Shown here: piece after piece, positions 1-8,913 of the stretch
How positions within the stretch are numbered: position 1 is the stretch's first letter
Layout: every line of letters starts with the position of its first letter
DNA from: Rudanella paleaurantiibacter
GTDB lineage: Bacteria > Bacteroidota > Bacteroidia > Cytophagales > Spirosomataceae
DNA length: 53,433 nt
Reading direction: 5' to 3'
NCBI RefSeq assembly: GCF_009184635.1
Contig: NZ_WELI01000018.1
Coordinates: 1 to 53,433, forward strand
Made by a program: the position numbers and the translations under genes
Notes under the pieces: model-generated
What the model saw: only the letters and a program-made list of their open reading frames with translations
Database searches by the model: none
What the model was told of the DNA's origin: nothing

Positions 1-71
1 GAGCCTGCCTGTCCTGGTAGAAGAGGGGTGATTTTAGTCCATTCCTGCTCGGTGATCTCATAGCGTCTCAT
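1..71 (-). CDS. IS5-family transposase, N-terminal fragment (runs off the window)
   Basis: Read on the minus strand from an ATG at 71, the sequence encodes MRRYEITEQEW followed by TKITPLLPGQAG. This is the characteristic start of IS5/IS4-type transposases carrying the DUF4096 N-terminal domain. Only 23 codons lie inside the window; the DDE catalytic part would be to the left. The element's end and terminal inverted repeat should lie somewhere in 72-130, but I cannot fix the boundary without the other end. Family assignment rests on this short but distinctive N-terminus. Confidence 0.75.
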   Translation of the reverse strand, partial: MRRYEITEQEWTKITPLLPGQAG

Positions 72-148
72 GCCACAAAGATCGTAGGATTGGGTAAGTT
101 TATCCTAATTGTCCACACACTCTAAAACCACCCAAAGCCAATAGGACC

Positions 149-156
149 TATTTTCG
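149..156 (+). promoter_or_regulatory. Possible -7 promoter element (TATTTTCG) ahead of the histidine kinase
   Basis: TATTTTCG differs from the Bacteroidota -7 consensus TAnnTTTG at one base and lies about 35-40 bases before the kinase start. No clear -33 TTG is visible at the expected spacing. Otherwise 72-190 holds only the presumed end of the upstream IS element. Confidence 0.3.
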
Positions 157-190
157 TACTCATGCCGCGTATTGGCTTCCCCTAACCCCT

Positions 191-3100
191 TTGCCTGTGC
201 ATCGTATCTGGTCTATAGCGCTCTGGCTTCTGTTACAGCTCACCGCTGAGAGTCGAGCCCAAAACAGTCTGCGTTTTGAGCACCTGAACGTCAATCAGGG
301 GCTGTCGAACCACATCATCTACGCGATGATTCAGGACAGCAAGGGGTATCTGTGGTTTGCTACCGACAACGGCCTGAATAAGTACGACGGCTATACGCTG
401 ACCACCTACCACAAAAACCCCAACGACACCACCTCGCTGGTGGGCAATGCCGTGGTACGGCTGATGGAAGACCGGGAGGGTACAATCTGGATCGGAATGA
501 TGGGCCAGGGCATTTGCCGGTTCGATCGGCGGACGGAACGATTCACCAACTACCCTCCGAACTCCAAAACCCTCCAACAAGGCACCATTCACACGATGGG
601 CGAAGACCAGTACGGGTACCTGTGGGTGTCGAACGGGCGGGCCGAGTTACGCCGATTTGACAAAAAAACGGGCCAGTACTCGCGGTTCAACTACGCGACC
701 CTGCTGGTCAACAAAACACCAACCGGCCCGGCCGTCACGCCCGTTGTGCATTCCGTTTACTGCGACCGCCGGGGCACTGTGTGGGCCTGCACCGATAATG
801 GCCTGCACCGGCTGCAACCGAGCGCAACCGAAGGGCAGGCGCAACTGACCCACTACCGACACACCCCCACCAACCCGCGTAGCCTGAGCCATAATCGAGT
901 TTGGGAAATTTACGAAGACCCAGGCGGTACTTTGTGGGTCAGCACCGACAACGGCCTCAACCGACTCGACCCCAACACCCAAACCTTTACCCAGTACACG
1001 TACACCCAAAAAACCGAAGCTGCGGCCAATACGGTAATCAATCAGGGCTTTCGATACCTTACAAGCGACAGGCAAGGTTACCTCTGGATGGGCACGGGCA
1101 ACGACGGCCTGTTTCGGTTCGACCCGCGCGGAGGGCAGTTTACCCAATTCGTGCACGATCCGGTTGACCCAACGGGGCTTAGTAGCGATCATATCCGGGC
1201 GTTGCTCGTCGACCGGTCGGGGCTACTTTGGGTAGGCACCTACGGCGAAGGCATCGACAAAGCCAACCCCGCCCAGCTGCCGTTTCGGCACTACCGCCCC
1301 CTGCCCTATCGGCCCGAAACGCTCAGCTACAAGTTTGTGAGTGCTATTCTGGAAGACCGAACCGGCACCGTTTGGGTAGGAACCGGCCAGGGCCTCAACC
1401 GGCTCAACAAACGCACCGGCACCTTTACGCACTACTGGCACGACCCCGCCAACCCCCGCAGCCTGCCCAACCGAAACGTGGAGAGCCTCTTTGAAGACCG
1501 ACAGGGACGCTTGTGGGTCGCCAGCCGGGGGGTACTGGCACTGCTCGACTCGAAAACAGGCTTGTTTACCAACCTCACCCAAGATACCCTCGGCTACCCC
1601 GGTCTGGGTGGGCAGTCGCGCATTTTCACCATTTACCAGGATCGACAAGGCAGCCTTTGGCTGGGCACCGATATGGGGGCTAAACGCTTCGACCCGGCTA
1701 CCCGACAGGTGATTCACTACCCCTACGACCCGCAACGCACTGATGGCCTGAGCGACGGCTGGGTGCTGTCGATCCGGGAAGACCGGCAGGGTTATATCTG
1801 GATGGGAACCGGCAGTGTAGCCCTGAACCGACTCGACCCGAAAACAGGCGGCTTCAAACACTACCGACCCGACCGACAACGGCCCGGCAGCATCACGGCC
1901 GACGCCATTTCGGCCATTCTGGAAGATTCGCGGGGAGTGCTCTGGTTTGGCACTTCGGGCGGGGGGCTGTGCCGCTTCGATCCTAAAACCGAAACCTTCC
2001 GGGCGTTTACGCAACGCGACGGCTTGGCCGACAATTCAATTCTTGCCATTGAAGAGACCCCACAGGGTGATTTCTGGCTTGGTACCTCCAGGGGGCTCTC
2101 CCGGTTTTCGCCAACCCGCCTGACGTTTACCAACTACGACGCCAACGACGGCTTGCAACGCTACGGTTTTCGGGCAGCCCACTGCCGGGGTCGCGACGGA
2201 ACCCTGTATTTCGGCGGAGACGACGGATTCACAGCCTTCGATCCGGGTGGGCTGTCCATCAACCTATACACTCCCCCGGTAGTAGTCACGCAGATTAAAT
2301 TATTCGACAAAGCCATTGCGGGACAAGGCGGCACCCAAACACTCGACCTGAACTACGACGAGAATTTTCTTTCGTTCGATTTCGCGGCTCTCGATTTTCA
2401 CAACCCGTCGAAAAACCGGTATGCCTATCAGCTGGTCGGGCTCGAACCCAACTGGGTGTACAGTGGTACCCGGCGGTACGTTAATTACACCAATCTAGCT
2501 CCCGGCACCTACACATTTCGGGTCAAAGGGTCGAATAACGATGGGGTCTGGAACGAAAGCGGTACGTCGATCCAGATTGTGATTCGGCCTCCCTGGTGGC
2601 AAACAACCCTTTTTCGACTGTTGGCGGGGGGCAGCCTCATCGCGTTGCTGGTCTTCGGCATCAGGCTCTACACCAAAGCCCGGCTGCGTCGGCAACAGCA
2701 AGACATCACCCGCATAATTCGCACGCAGGAAACCGAGCGTCGGCGGCTGGCGGCTGACCTCCACGACGACCTTGGCGGGACACTGGCTACCGTCCGTCGG
2801 CGGTTGTCCGACATTCGGCAGCGGCTTCGCGACGTGGAGGCCGCCCGCGAAATCGACGCCCTTGAACCCCTCATTCAGAAAAGCAGCCACGACCTCCGGC
2901 GCATCGCCCACAACCTGATGCCACCCGAGTTTGAACGCATCGGCCTGCGCTACGCCCTACAGCAACTGGTGGAGAGCCAACCGGCCCAACCAACCCGTTT
3001 TTCGTTTCTGGTGGCTGGTCAGGTTCGGAGTTTGCAACTCGAGACCGAGCTTAACATATACCGCATTGTGTCGGAACTGGTACAGAACGTACATAAGCAT

Positions 3101-3388
3101 GCTCAGGCCCGGCAGGCGGCCGTTCAATTGCTTTATTACGATGATTATCTGAGCGTTACAGTCGAAGACGACGGTTTGGGTAGCCGAGCCGCAAAAACGG
3201 AGAACCCGCAGGTAGGAATTGGGCTAAAAAGTAGTAGTTTACGGGCTGAATACATCGGGGCTAAGCTGTGGCGCGAAGCAAGTGAACAGGGTACGCTGGT
3301 GGTTCTCGATGTACCTTACACAACCGTACCGCATGTTGCCGTCCGAGCCGACCCGAATTTTGCTGATCGACGACCATCACCTGTTTAA
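191..3388 (+). CDS. Ligand-propeller sensor histidine kinase (HisKA_3 type)
   Basis: Membrane sensor kinase of a two-component system paired with the response regulator that overlaps its 3' end. A signal peptide (about residues 1-23, ending near AESRAQ) is followed by a long series of two-component regulator propeller repeats (about 30-690, recurring GxLWxGTxxGLxRxD). A Y_Y_Y domain (about 743-803), one membrane helix (about 805-825), a HisKA_3 dimerisation region (phospho-acceptor His about 858 in DLHDDLGG) and a HATPase domain (ELVQNVHKHA, EDDGLG, GIGLKSS) follow. It lacks a fused receiver and AraC domain, so it is a classical kinase, not a hybrid one-protein system. The start is TTG at 191 or GTG at 197; no in-frame ATG lies upstream and either start preserves the signal peptide. 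The ligand is unknown; relatives often sense polysaccharides or envelope state. Confidence 0.93.
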   Translation: MPVHRIWSIALWLLLQLTAESRAQNSLRFEHLNVNQGLSNHIIYAMIQDSKGYLWFATDNGLNKYDGYTLTTYHKNPNDTTSLVGNAVVRLMEDREGTIWIGMMGQGICRFDRRTERFTNYPPNSKTLQQGTIHTMGEDQYGYLWVSNGRAELRRFDKKTGQYSRFNYATLLVNKTPTGPAVTPVVHSVYCDRRGTVWACTDNGLHRLQPSATEGQAQLTHYRHTPTNPRSLSHNRVWEIYEDPGGTLWVSTDNGLNRLDPNTQTFTQYTYTQKTEAAANTVINQGFRYLTSDRQGYLWMGTGNDGLFRFDPRGGQFTQFVHDPVDPTGLSSDHIRALLVDRSGLLWVGTYGEGIDKANPAQLPFRHYRPLPYRPETLSYKFVSAILEDRTGTVWVGTGQGLNRLNKRTGTFTHYWHDPANPRSLPNRNVESLFEDRQGRLWVASRGVLALLDSKTGLFTNLTQDTLGYPGLGGQSRIFTIYQDRQGSLWLGTDMGAKRFDPATRQVIHYPYDPQRTDGLSDGWVLSIREDRQGYIWMGTGSVALNRLDPKTGGFKHYRPDRQRPGSITADAISAILEDSRGVLWFGTSGGGLCRFDPKTETFRAFTQRDGLADNSILAIEETPQGDFWLGTSRGLSRFSPTRLTFTNYDANDGLQRYGFRAAHCRGRDGTLYFGGDDGFTAFDPGGLSINLYTPPVVVTQIKLFDKAIAGQGGTQTLDLNYDENFLSFDFAALDFHNPSKNRYAYQLVGLEPNWVYSGTRRYVNYTNLAPGTYTFRVKGSNNDGVWNESGTSIQIVIRPPWWQTTLFRLLAGGSLIALLVFGIRLYTKARLRRQQQDITRIIRTQETERRRLAADLHDDLGGTLATVRRRLSDIRQRLRDVEAAREIDALEPLIQKSSHDLRRIAHNLMPPEFERIGLRYALQQLVESQPAQPTRFSFLVAGQVRSLQLETELNIYRIVSELVQNVHKHAQARQAAVQLLYYDDYLSVTVEDDGLGSRAAKTENPQVGIGLKSSSLRAEYIGAKLWREASEQGTLVVLDVPYTTVPHVAVRADPNFADRRPSPV

Positions 3389-3977
3389 CGATGGCCTGAA
3401 GAGTCTGCTGGATGAACAGCCGGGCCTGCACGTTTGCGGGCAGGTGTTTAACCCGGCCGAGGCTTTACCCGCTATTCAGCGGACCTCGCCCCACCTGATT
3501 TTGCTCGATGCCAATTTACAGGGCACCAATGGTATCGACCTGGCCCGTACCATTCTGAGCAGCTTCGCCCTCGTTCGGATTCTGATGCTGACGATGTACA
3601 ATCAGCCCAAACTGGTTGAAGAGGCCCGGCGGGCAGGGTTGCACGGTTACCTGCTCAAAGATGCCACCACAGCCGAACTGATGCGCGGTATCCGGGCGGT
3701 ACTGGAAGGGGGCACCTACTTCGATCCTAACCTGACCCCGCAGGCACCGCCTGCCAGCAGCACGTTTGACGATGACTTTGCCCGGCGGCTCAACCTTACC
3801 TTTCGCGAGGTCGAGATTATTCGATTGATCCGGCAGGGGCTAAACAACGAACAGATTGCCGAGCATCTGCACGTGAGTTACGAGACCGTCAAGACCCACC
3901 GCAAAAACATTCACTTCAAACTGGGCATCAGCAAAATAACCGACCTGATTCAGTTCGCTATTCGGCACGGGTTATGA
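3333..3977 (+). CDS. NarL/FixJ-type response regulator (receiver plus LuxR HTH)
   Basis: Cytoplasmic DNA-binding partner of the preceding kinase. The receiver domain has the acidic pair in IDDHH (residues 13-14), the phospho-acceptor Asp59 in LLDANL and the conserved Lys in YLLKDAT. A C-terminal LuxR-type helix-turn-helix follows (LTFREVEIIRLI, NNEQIAEHL, YETVKTHRKNI). I chose ATG 3333 because the receiver begins almost at once. It lies 56 bases inside the kinase gene, so the pair is translationally overlapped. ATGs at 3282 and 3309 are in frame but would add residues without family homology. Target genes are unknown; the adjacent surface-protein operon is convergent and not obviously controlled. 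Confidence 0.92.
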   Translation: MLPSEPTRILLIDDHHLFNDGLKSLLDEQPGLHVCGQVFNPAEALPAIQRTSPHLILLDANLQGTNGIDLARTILSSFALVRILMLTMYNQPKLVEEARRAGLHGYLLKDATTAELMRGIRAVLEGGTYFDPNLTPQAPPASSTFDDDFARRLNLTFREVEIIRLIRQGLNNEQIAEHLHVSYETVKTHRKNIHFKLGISKITDLIQFAIRHGL

Positions 3978-3995
3978 GAATGGAAAGTCACGTAT

Positions 3996-5174
3996 TTACT
4001 TTTTTAGCTTTCTGACTGCCCGTTTCAGCTCATCGAGTTCTGCCCGCTGCTGTCGGTTATTTTTTTCGAGTTGAATGGTGTAAAGGGTCAGTTCCTCTAT
4101 CTTCTCCAGCAAGGTAGCCGTAAGTTTGGCTACATCGGCTCCCTCCCGAGCAACCTCCTGCGCTGAGGGCACCCCCGGTAAGTGACCATGCTGTTGTGTG
4201 TAAGCCTCTACCTGCGCTAATGACCGCAACCGATACCCCGGTGCAAATACCTTATCGGCCCATTGGCTGGCATCACCAATGCTGATCCGGTATCGGGCCA
4301 TAACGGTCTCGCCCTGCTCGTTGACCGTCAGAAATTGGTCAGTTGCGCCATGACGCAGGTTAGGGTTACTCAGGTGGCTAAATTTGATGGTACCCCGGTT
4401 GCGGAGATTGATAATGCCCCGAACATCAAGTGGAAACTGAGGGGAGTCAGTCCCGATGCCAACAGCCATGCTCGTGTTCGTCGGATCGCCCAGTACGATG
4501 GCGTTAGAAACAGCCACACGGGCATTAGCACCGATGGCAGCTGCGTTGGTGAGACTATTGCTGACAACATCGGCAGCATAACCAATCAATGTATTTAGAT
4601 TGCCTGTACTGTTGTTGATTCCGGCAGTCCATCCCACGAAAGTGTTTGAACTACCCGTACCCGTAGCACTGCCGCCATAGCCTGCTTTAAATCCCAGAAA
4701 AGTATTTCTCGCACCATTCACACCTTCCTGACCCGCTTGAGTGCCTACCATCGTATTCTCAGAGCCGGTTTGATTTTTCAAACCAGCACTTGCACCCAGA
4801 AAGATGTTTGAAGTTCCGGTAGTATTAGCCCACCCTGCATAGGAACCTAAAAATGAATTAACCCCTCCTGTATTATTACGTCCTACATAAGACCCGATAA
4901 AGGTATTATCGTTAGCAGATGTGTTACCTTCACCAGCAAATGCACCGATAAACGTGTTATTATTTCCTGTAGAAATATTCAGACCTGTATTACGGCCGAT
5001 AAAGGTGTTTTGTTGACCTGCACCTACAGAGATATTATTTCCGCTGTTGATACCTAAAAATAGGTTACTACTCCCTGTTATGTGCAGTACTCGGTTACCA
5101 CCAAAACTAATTTGTTGGGCCGCTAACGGCTCGTTAGTAAGCGAAAGAAAAAAGACAAGCAGATACTTTCTCAT
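3996..5174 (-). CDS. Secreted head-repeat (TMF-family-like) surface or tail-fibre protein
   Basis: A signal peptide (MRKYLLVFFLSL, ending near LAAQQ) precedes about 14 short repeats of the type GNNNTFIGxxAG (residues about 25-235). These resemble the left-handed head repeats of trimeric autotransporter adhesins and phage tail fibres. A linker (GIGTDSPQFPLDV) leads to a C-terminal segment with APGYRLRSLAQVE, HLPGVPSAQEV and a final coiled coil (about 350-392). That segment is found at the end of many Bacteroidota TMF/tail-fibre-like proteins and probably drives trimerisation. The gene begins 3 bases after the stop of the subtilisin-like protease, so the two are co-transcribed. The protein is probably exported; no type IX sorting domain is apparent. 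Confidence 0.8.
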   Translation of the reverse strand: MRKYLLVFFLSLTNEPLAAQQISFGGNRVLHITGSSNLFLGINSGNNISVGAGQQNTFIGRNTGLNISTGNNNTFIGAFAGEGNTSANDNTFIGSYVGRNNTGGVNSFLGSYAGWANTTGTSNIFLGASAGLKNQTGSENTMVGTQAGQEGVNGARNTFLGFKAGYGGSATGTGSSNTFVGWTAGINNSTGNLNTLIGYAADVVSNSLTNAAAIGANARVAVSNAIVLGDPTNTSMAVGIGTDSPQFPLDVRGIINLRNRGTIKFSHLSNPNLRHGATDQFLTVNEQGETVMARYRISIGDASQWADKVFAPGYRLRSLAQVEAYTQQHGHLPGVPSAQEVAREGADVAKLTATLLEKIEELTLYTIQLEKNNRQQRAELDELKRAVRKLKK

Positions 5175-5177
5175 CGG

Positions 5178-6620
5178 TCAGTTATTATTGATGTTCAGTA
5201 CTGAACTGGTGGTTGAAAGATCAAGGGTGCCGTTGATGTTAAGTGTATTCCTAACGGGGTACGTCCCACTTGGCACGGTGACAGTATGCCCGGCCTGAAT
5301 AACCGGGTTCGTGTGTTGCGAGGGTGCCTGATAGGTCCAGTTACTGCCTGTCCAGGAGCCACTGGCAGTAGAGTAAACGGTTGCGGCCCAGTTTACGGCA
5401 TTGAACGCATTGATACGGCCCGCGCCCAACTGCCCGATATAATTGGGGTTCTGAGCGTTGATGTTATCAGCAGTTGCTTTGATGCCAGCTTCTACCTGGG
5501 TTCGGTTCATCGTCGGATTAACCGATAGCATCAGCCCAGCCAGGCTGGCGACCAACGGAGATGCCATTGAGGTGCCACCAATAAGACCGTATGTGTTGTT
5601 AAGCAACGTACTTAGAATAGCACTACCTGGCGCGGCAATGTCAATCCAGCTACCGAAATTGGAAAAAAAGCTACGCACGTCGGCTATATCCGTGCTTGCT
5701 ACTGAAATTACGTTATCGTATGCAGCCGGGTAGTTAAACGAACTTGCTGCATCATTTCCAGCAGAAGCTACCAAGACGCAACCCCGAGAAGCAGCGTAAT
5801 TGATCACGTCCTGATTGCTTTGGCTAAAGGTTGGCGAACCCCAAGACATATTGATAACCCGTGCGCCATTGTCAGCGGCCCATCTTACGCCTTTATACGC
5901 CTGTATCAAACGCCCCTGATTATCGGCAATCTTAACAGGCATTACTTTTATACTGAAGCCTAGTGACGCAATGCCTCTGTTATTGTCTGTTGTGGCTGAA
6001 ACGATGCCGGCCACATGAGTTCCATGATCGTCGTCAGACCGGTCGGGGTTGGGGTCGTTGTCATCATAAACCACATCACGTCCGGCAACCAGATTGGCGG
6101 CTAAATCAACGTGAGAAGTGGCAACACCATCATCCGTAACGGCCACCACTATGGCTCCACTTCCACGCGTAATATCCCACGCCCGTATGGCGTTAATAAT
6201 TTCCAGATTATACTGTCCAACAAAATAACCGTTTGGAGGTGTGTAATCATTCGGGACATAGACCTTACGATCAACCGGAACCCGTTCGGCGTATTCAACG
6301 GCAGGGTCCTGAAGGAGTTTTGATATAACCTCTTGAACCTGTTCTGGTAAAAGGAATTCAATTTTGTAAATTCGCTGTAATCGCTCTGAATTAGGCGTGT
6401 AGAATGGCTTTTCAATTTTCGAAGCCGACTTGTTTCCCAACAAGGCCTGAATAAATGACAATTCACCTCGTTTATTAAGCGTTTCGCTTTTTCCAGCATC
6501 ATGTATAGTGATGTTATCTCTGAGCTTAATATAGATCTGTCCTCTGGCGTAGCTTGAGTCAGCGATTTGCCCAAACCCTAAAACCGGTAAAAGGCAAAAA
6601 CAGGTAAAGATTAGTCTCAT
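5178..6620 (-). CDS. Secreted S8-family subtilisin-like serine protease
   Basis: A signal peptide (MRLIFTCFCLLPVLGFGQ) is followed by a propeptide-like region (about 20-115) and a peptidase S8 domain. Catalytic residues are Asp163 (VTDDGV), His199 (DHGTHVAG) and Ser351 (GGTSMASP), with oxyanion Asn289 (ASAGND). After the catalytic domain there is a short beta-rich tail (about 415-480) ending in an asparagine run, with no recognisable type IX CTD. It is the first gene of a two-gene operon with the head-repeat protein, and an exact -7 promoter match sits 31 bases upstream. The pairing suggests that the protease could process its neighbour or other exported proteins, which is inference. Confidence 0.92.
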   Translation of the reverse strand: MRLIFTCFCLLPVLGFGQIADSSYARGQIYIKLRDNITIHDAGKSETLNKRGELSFIQALLGNKSASKIEKPFYTPNSERLQRIYKIEFLLPEQVQEVISKLLQDPAVEYAERVPVDRKVYVPNDYTPPNGYFVGQYNLEIINAIRAWDITRGSGAIVVAVTDDGVATSHVDLAANLVAGRDVVYDDNDPNPDRSDDDHGTHVAGIVSATTDNNRGIASLGFSIKVMPVKIADNQGRLIQAYKGVRWAADNGARVINMSWGSPTFSQSNQDVINYAASRGCVLVASAGNDAASSFNYPAAYDNVISVASTDIADVRSFFSNFGSWIDIAAPGSAILSTLLNNTYGLIGGTSMASPLVASLAGLMLSVNPTMNRTQVEAGIKATADNINAQNPNYIGQLGAGRINAFNAVNWAATVYSTASGSWTGSNWTYQAPSQHTNPVIQAGHTVTVPSGTYPVRNTLNINGTLDLSTTSSVLNINNN

Positions 6621-6651
6621 AGAGCGCGGTTAAGTTCGATACAGCGAGCAC

Positions 6652-6659
6652 CAAAAATA
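6652..6659 (-). promoter_or_regulatory. -7 promoter element TATTTTTG for the protease/head-repeat operon
   Basis: On the minus strand the sequence is TATTTTTG, an exact fit to the Bacteroidota TAnnTTTG element, 31 bases before the protease ATG. That distance suits a short 5' leader. No convincing -33 TTG is seen. Confidence 0.5.
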
Positions 6660-6776
6660 GACCGCCGACACCCCACATGGAATACCCCTTTCGGGGGATT
6701 TTCTGCATGAAAGAAGTATACGACACTAATTCTGTAATCAGTATTAACCTAGACCACTATTGGTGACCTCAGCCCC

Positions 6777-7217
6777 TTACCCAATTTTCAGCCCGGTCTG
6801 AATCAGGTTGGTACTGCACTTGGCAATAATCTTATCGGTGGAGCCCGTAATCTTACCTTCTACGTGTATGATATTGCGGCCCGCCCGCATAATCCGGGCC
6901 TCGGCCGTGATGGTGTCGCCTACGCGGGCAGGATTGAGAAAGTCGACGTTCAGATTCACCGACGTATAGCCGTATTCGCGACCGAGCGCAAATACCAGCA
7001 TACCGCACAGATCATCGAGAATAGCCGAAGCCGCTCCGCCGTGTAAAACGCCCACTGGATTGGCCATATCGTCGCGAACGACGTATTCCGCCACCATACG
7101 GTCGGGCTCTACTACGCGCAGGGTGCCGCACAGCCAACGGCCTACCCCCGAAATACTCTGGGCCATAGGCTGGCCGATCTGCGACTGAAAATACGCCAGA
7201 CGAGGATTTGTTTGCAT
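6777..7217 (-). CDS. PaaI/YdiI-type hotdog-fold acyl-CoA thioesterase
   Basis: A 146-residue hotdog thioesterase with the signature HGGAASAILDDLCG, in which the acidic residue on the central helix is the usual catalytic base. VNLNVDFLNPARVGD follows, as is typical of the PaaI superfamily. It hydrolyses acyl- or aryl-CoA thioesters in the cytoplasm; the substrate cannot be told from sequence. I use the ATG at 7217. The in-frame ATG at 7232 lies upstream of a perfect -7 promoter element (7221-7228), so it probably would not be transcribed. The gene diverges from phosphosulfolactate synthase. Confidence 0.87.
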   Translation of the reverse strand: MQTNPRLAYFQSQIGQPMAQSISGVGRWLCGTLRVVEPDRMVAEYVVRDDMANPVGVLHGGAASAILDDLCGMLVFALGREYGYTSVNLNVDFLNPARVGDTITAEARIMRAGRNIIHVEGKITGSTDKIIAKCSTNLIQTGLKIG

Positions 7218-7220
7218 GGC

Positions 7221-7228
7221 CAAAAATA
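7221..7228 (-). promoter_or_regulatory. -7 promoter element TATTTTTG touching the thioesterase start
   Basis: Exact TAnnTTTG match on the minus strand with only GCC between it and the ATG at 7217. Transcription would start at or within a few bases of the start codon, implying a leaderless or nearly leaderless mRNA. Confidence 0.4.
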
Positions 7229-7302
7229 GCACTATCCCAAGCCAAAAGGCGCTCTTGTACTCAATTTTCTGTACTTTCCTGTGTCGTTTGGCTAGGTTCT
7301 AT

Positions 7303-7310
7303 TAGCTTTG
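7303..7310 (+). promoter_or_regulatory. -7 promoter element TAGCTTTG for phosphosulfolactate synthase
   Basis: Exact TAnnTTTG match 35 bases before the ATG at 7346, giving a leader of roughly 28-30 bases. A TTTG lies at 7287-7290, but that is closer than the usual -33 spacing. Confidence 0.5.
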
Positions 7311-7345
7311 GGCCATTATTAAGGTAGCCTACCTACTCACAACGA

Positions 7346-8116
7346 ATGAATTACACGCTTACGCAAATCCCCGAACGCACCGCCAAGCCCCGTCATAGTG
7401 GTTTCACGATGGTGATGGATAAAGGCCTCAGCATTCGTCAGGCCGAAGATTTACTGTCAACCTCCGCCGACTACATCGATATTATCAAACTGGGCTGGGC
7501 CACTTCGTTTGTCACGCCTAATCTGCAGGAAAAACTGGACGTGTACGCAGCAGCGGGCATTCCGGTTTATTTCGGCGGTACCTTATTCGAGGCCTTTGTG
7601 GTCCGAAAGCAGTTCGACGATTACCGCCGATTGCTCGACAAGTACAAGATGACCTACGCCGAAGTCTCAGACGGTTCGATCGAAATGGACCCCGACGATA
7701 AGTGCGAGTACATCCGCCAATTGGCCACGCAGGTTACGGTACTGTCGGAAGTGGGCTCTAAAGACGAAGCCAAGATTATTCCGCCCTACAAGTGGATCAA
7801 ACTCATGCAGGCCGAATTGCAGGCCGGTGCCTGGAAAGTGATCGGCGAAGCCCGCGAAGGCGGCAACGTCGGTCTGTTCCGGTCGAGTGGGGAGGTCCGG
7901 CAGGGTCTGGTCGAAGAGATTCTGACGCAGGTGCCCTTCGAAAGTATTATCTGGGAAGCCCCCCAGAAGGCACAGCAAGTTTGGTTTGTCAAGCTGCTCG
8001 GTGCCAACGTGAACCTCGGCAACATTGCCCCGCACGAAGTGATTCCGCTCGAAACCATCCGTCTCGGCCTCCGGGGCGACACGTTCACTCATTTTTTAAA
8101 TCAATCCGAACTGTGA
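7346..8116 (+). CDS. comA: Phosphosulfolactate synthase (ComA family)
   Basis: Enzyme of the ComA family, which adds sulfite to phosphoenolpyruvate to give (2R)-phospho-3-sulfolactate. The 256 residues cover the whole TIM-barrel family: GFTMVMDKGLS near the N-terminus, DIIKLGWATS, YFGGTLFEA, VSDGSIEM, EVGSKD, IGEAREGG, WEAPQKAQQVW and GANVNLGNI. In methanogens the product feeds coenzyme M. Cytophagales do not make coenzyme M but several make sulfonolipids from cysteate, so a role in supplying sulfonate precursors is plausible (inference). DedA and aroE follow on the same strand, 91 and 125 bases apart. Confidence 0.88.
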   Translation: MNYTLTQIPERTAKPRHSGFTMVMDKGLSIRQAEDLLSTSADYIDIIKLGWATSFVTPNLQEKLDVYAAAGIPVYFGGTLFEAFVVRKQFDDYRRLLDKYKMTYAEVSDGSIEMDPDDKCEYIRQLATQVTVLSEVGSKDEAKIIPPYKWIKLMQAELQAGAWKVIGEAREGGNVGLFRSSGEVRQGLVEEILTQVPFESIIWEAPQKAQQVWFVKLLGANVNLGNIAPHEVIPLETIRLGLRGDTFTHFLNQSEL

Positions 8117-8207
8117 TTTACGTGATTGGCGCGGTTGCGCTGTCGGAGACTTCTGACCCGCGTAATCACCCCAATCATACCGGGCCGCCGGTCGGTTCAT
8201 ACAACGT

Positions 8208-8861
8208 ATGGAATTAATAAAAACGCTTCTGGATTTCCTGCTCCACCTCGACCGGTTCCTCGACATGTGGGCCAACGAGTATGGAGTGCTGCTATATGCC
8301 ATCCTGTTTTTGATCGTTTTCACCGAAACGGGTCTGATTGTCATGCCGCTTTTGCCCGGCGACTCGCTGCTGTTTGCCGCGGGTGCCCTGGCTGCTCGAG
8401 ACACCAACGACCTGAGCGTAGCCGTCATTATTCCCCTGCTCATTGTGGCCGCGCTATTGGGCGACAACGTCAATTATTTTGTGGGTAAAACCCTCGGCAA
8501 CAAGATCAAAATGCGCGAGCGGATTCTGTTCTTCAAGCGCGAATACATCACCGAAACTGAGCAATTTTACGCCAAATACGGCGGCCAAACGGTAATCATC
8601 GCCCGGTTTATTCCGATTGTCCGTACTATTGCGCCCTTCGTGGCCGGTGCGGGTAGTATGGAATATGGCCGCTACATTCGGTTCTGCATTATCGGTGCGA
8701 TCGTTTGGGTAGTAAGCATCACGCTGCTGGGTTACTTCTTCGGAAATTTCCCTATTGTGCAGAAAAACTTCGAACTGGTTGTGTTCGGAATTATTGGCCT
8801 GTCAATTATGCCCATGGTGGTTGCTTTCGCTAAGAAAAAGCTTCAGAACCGGCAGAAATAA
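8208..8861 (+). CDS. DedA-family inner-membrane protein
   Basis: A 217-residue integral membrane protein of the DedA/VTT family, whose members include undecaprenyl-phosphate flippases and proteins needed for membrane homeostasis. It shows the family signatures TETGLIVMPLLPGDSLLFAAG and ARFIPIVRTIAPFVAGAGSM (the F-x-R-hydrophobic-R motif) between hydrophobic segments, and a basic C-terminal tail (AKKKLQNRQK). It is followed by a hairpin repeat before aroE. The transported lipid cannot be specified. Confidence 0.92.
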   Translation: MELIKTLLDFLLHLDRFLDMWANEYGVLLYAILFLIVFTETGLIVMPLLPGDSLLFAAGALAARDTNDLSVAVIIPLLIVAALLGDNVNYFVGKTLGNKIKMRERILFFKREYITETEQFYAKYGGQTVIIARFIPIVRTIAPFVAGAGSMEYGRYIRFCIIGAIVWVVSITLLGYFFGNFPIVQKNFELVVFGIIGLSIMPMVVAFAKKKLQNRQK

Positions 8862-8913
8862 ACTATTTTTCAGGTTTGGGGTTGAAGAGACCACAAGCCG
8901 CCTACTTCATCAG

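Noticed and set aside
191-3388. Hybrid two-component system (kinase, receiver and AraC in one protein)
   Set aside because: The protein ends after the HATPase domain; the regulator is a separate overlapping gene with a LuxR-type HTH.
6676-6702. Small ACCCC/GGGG hairpin with TTTT upstream of the protease operon
   Set aside because: The stem is very short and not at the end of any gene, so I do not call a terminator.
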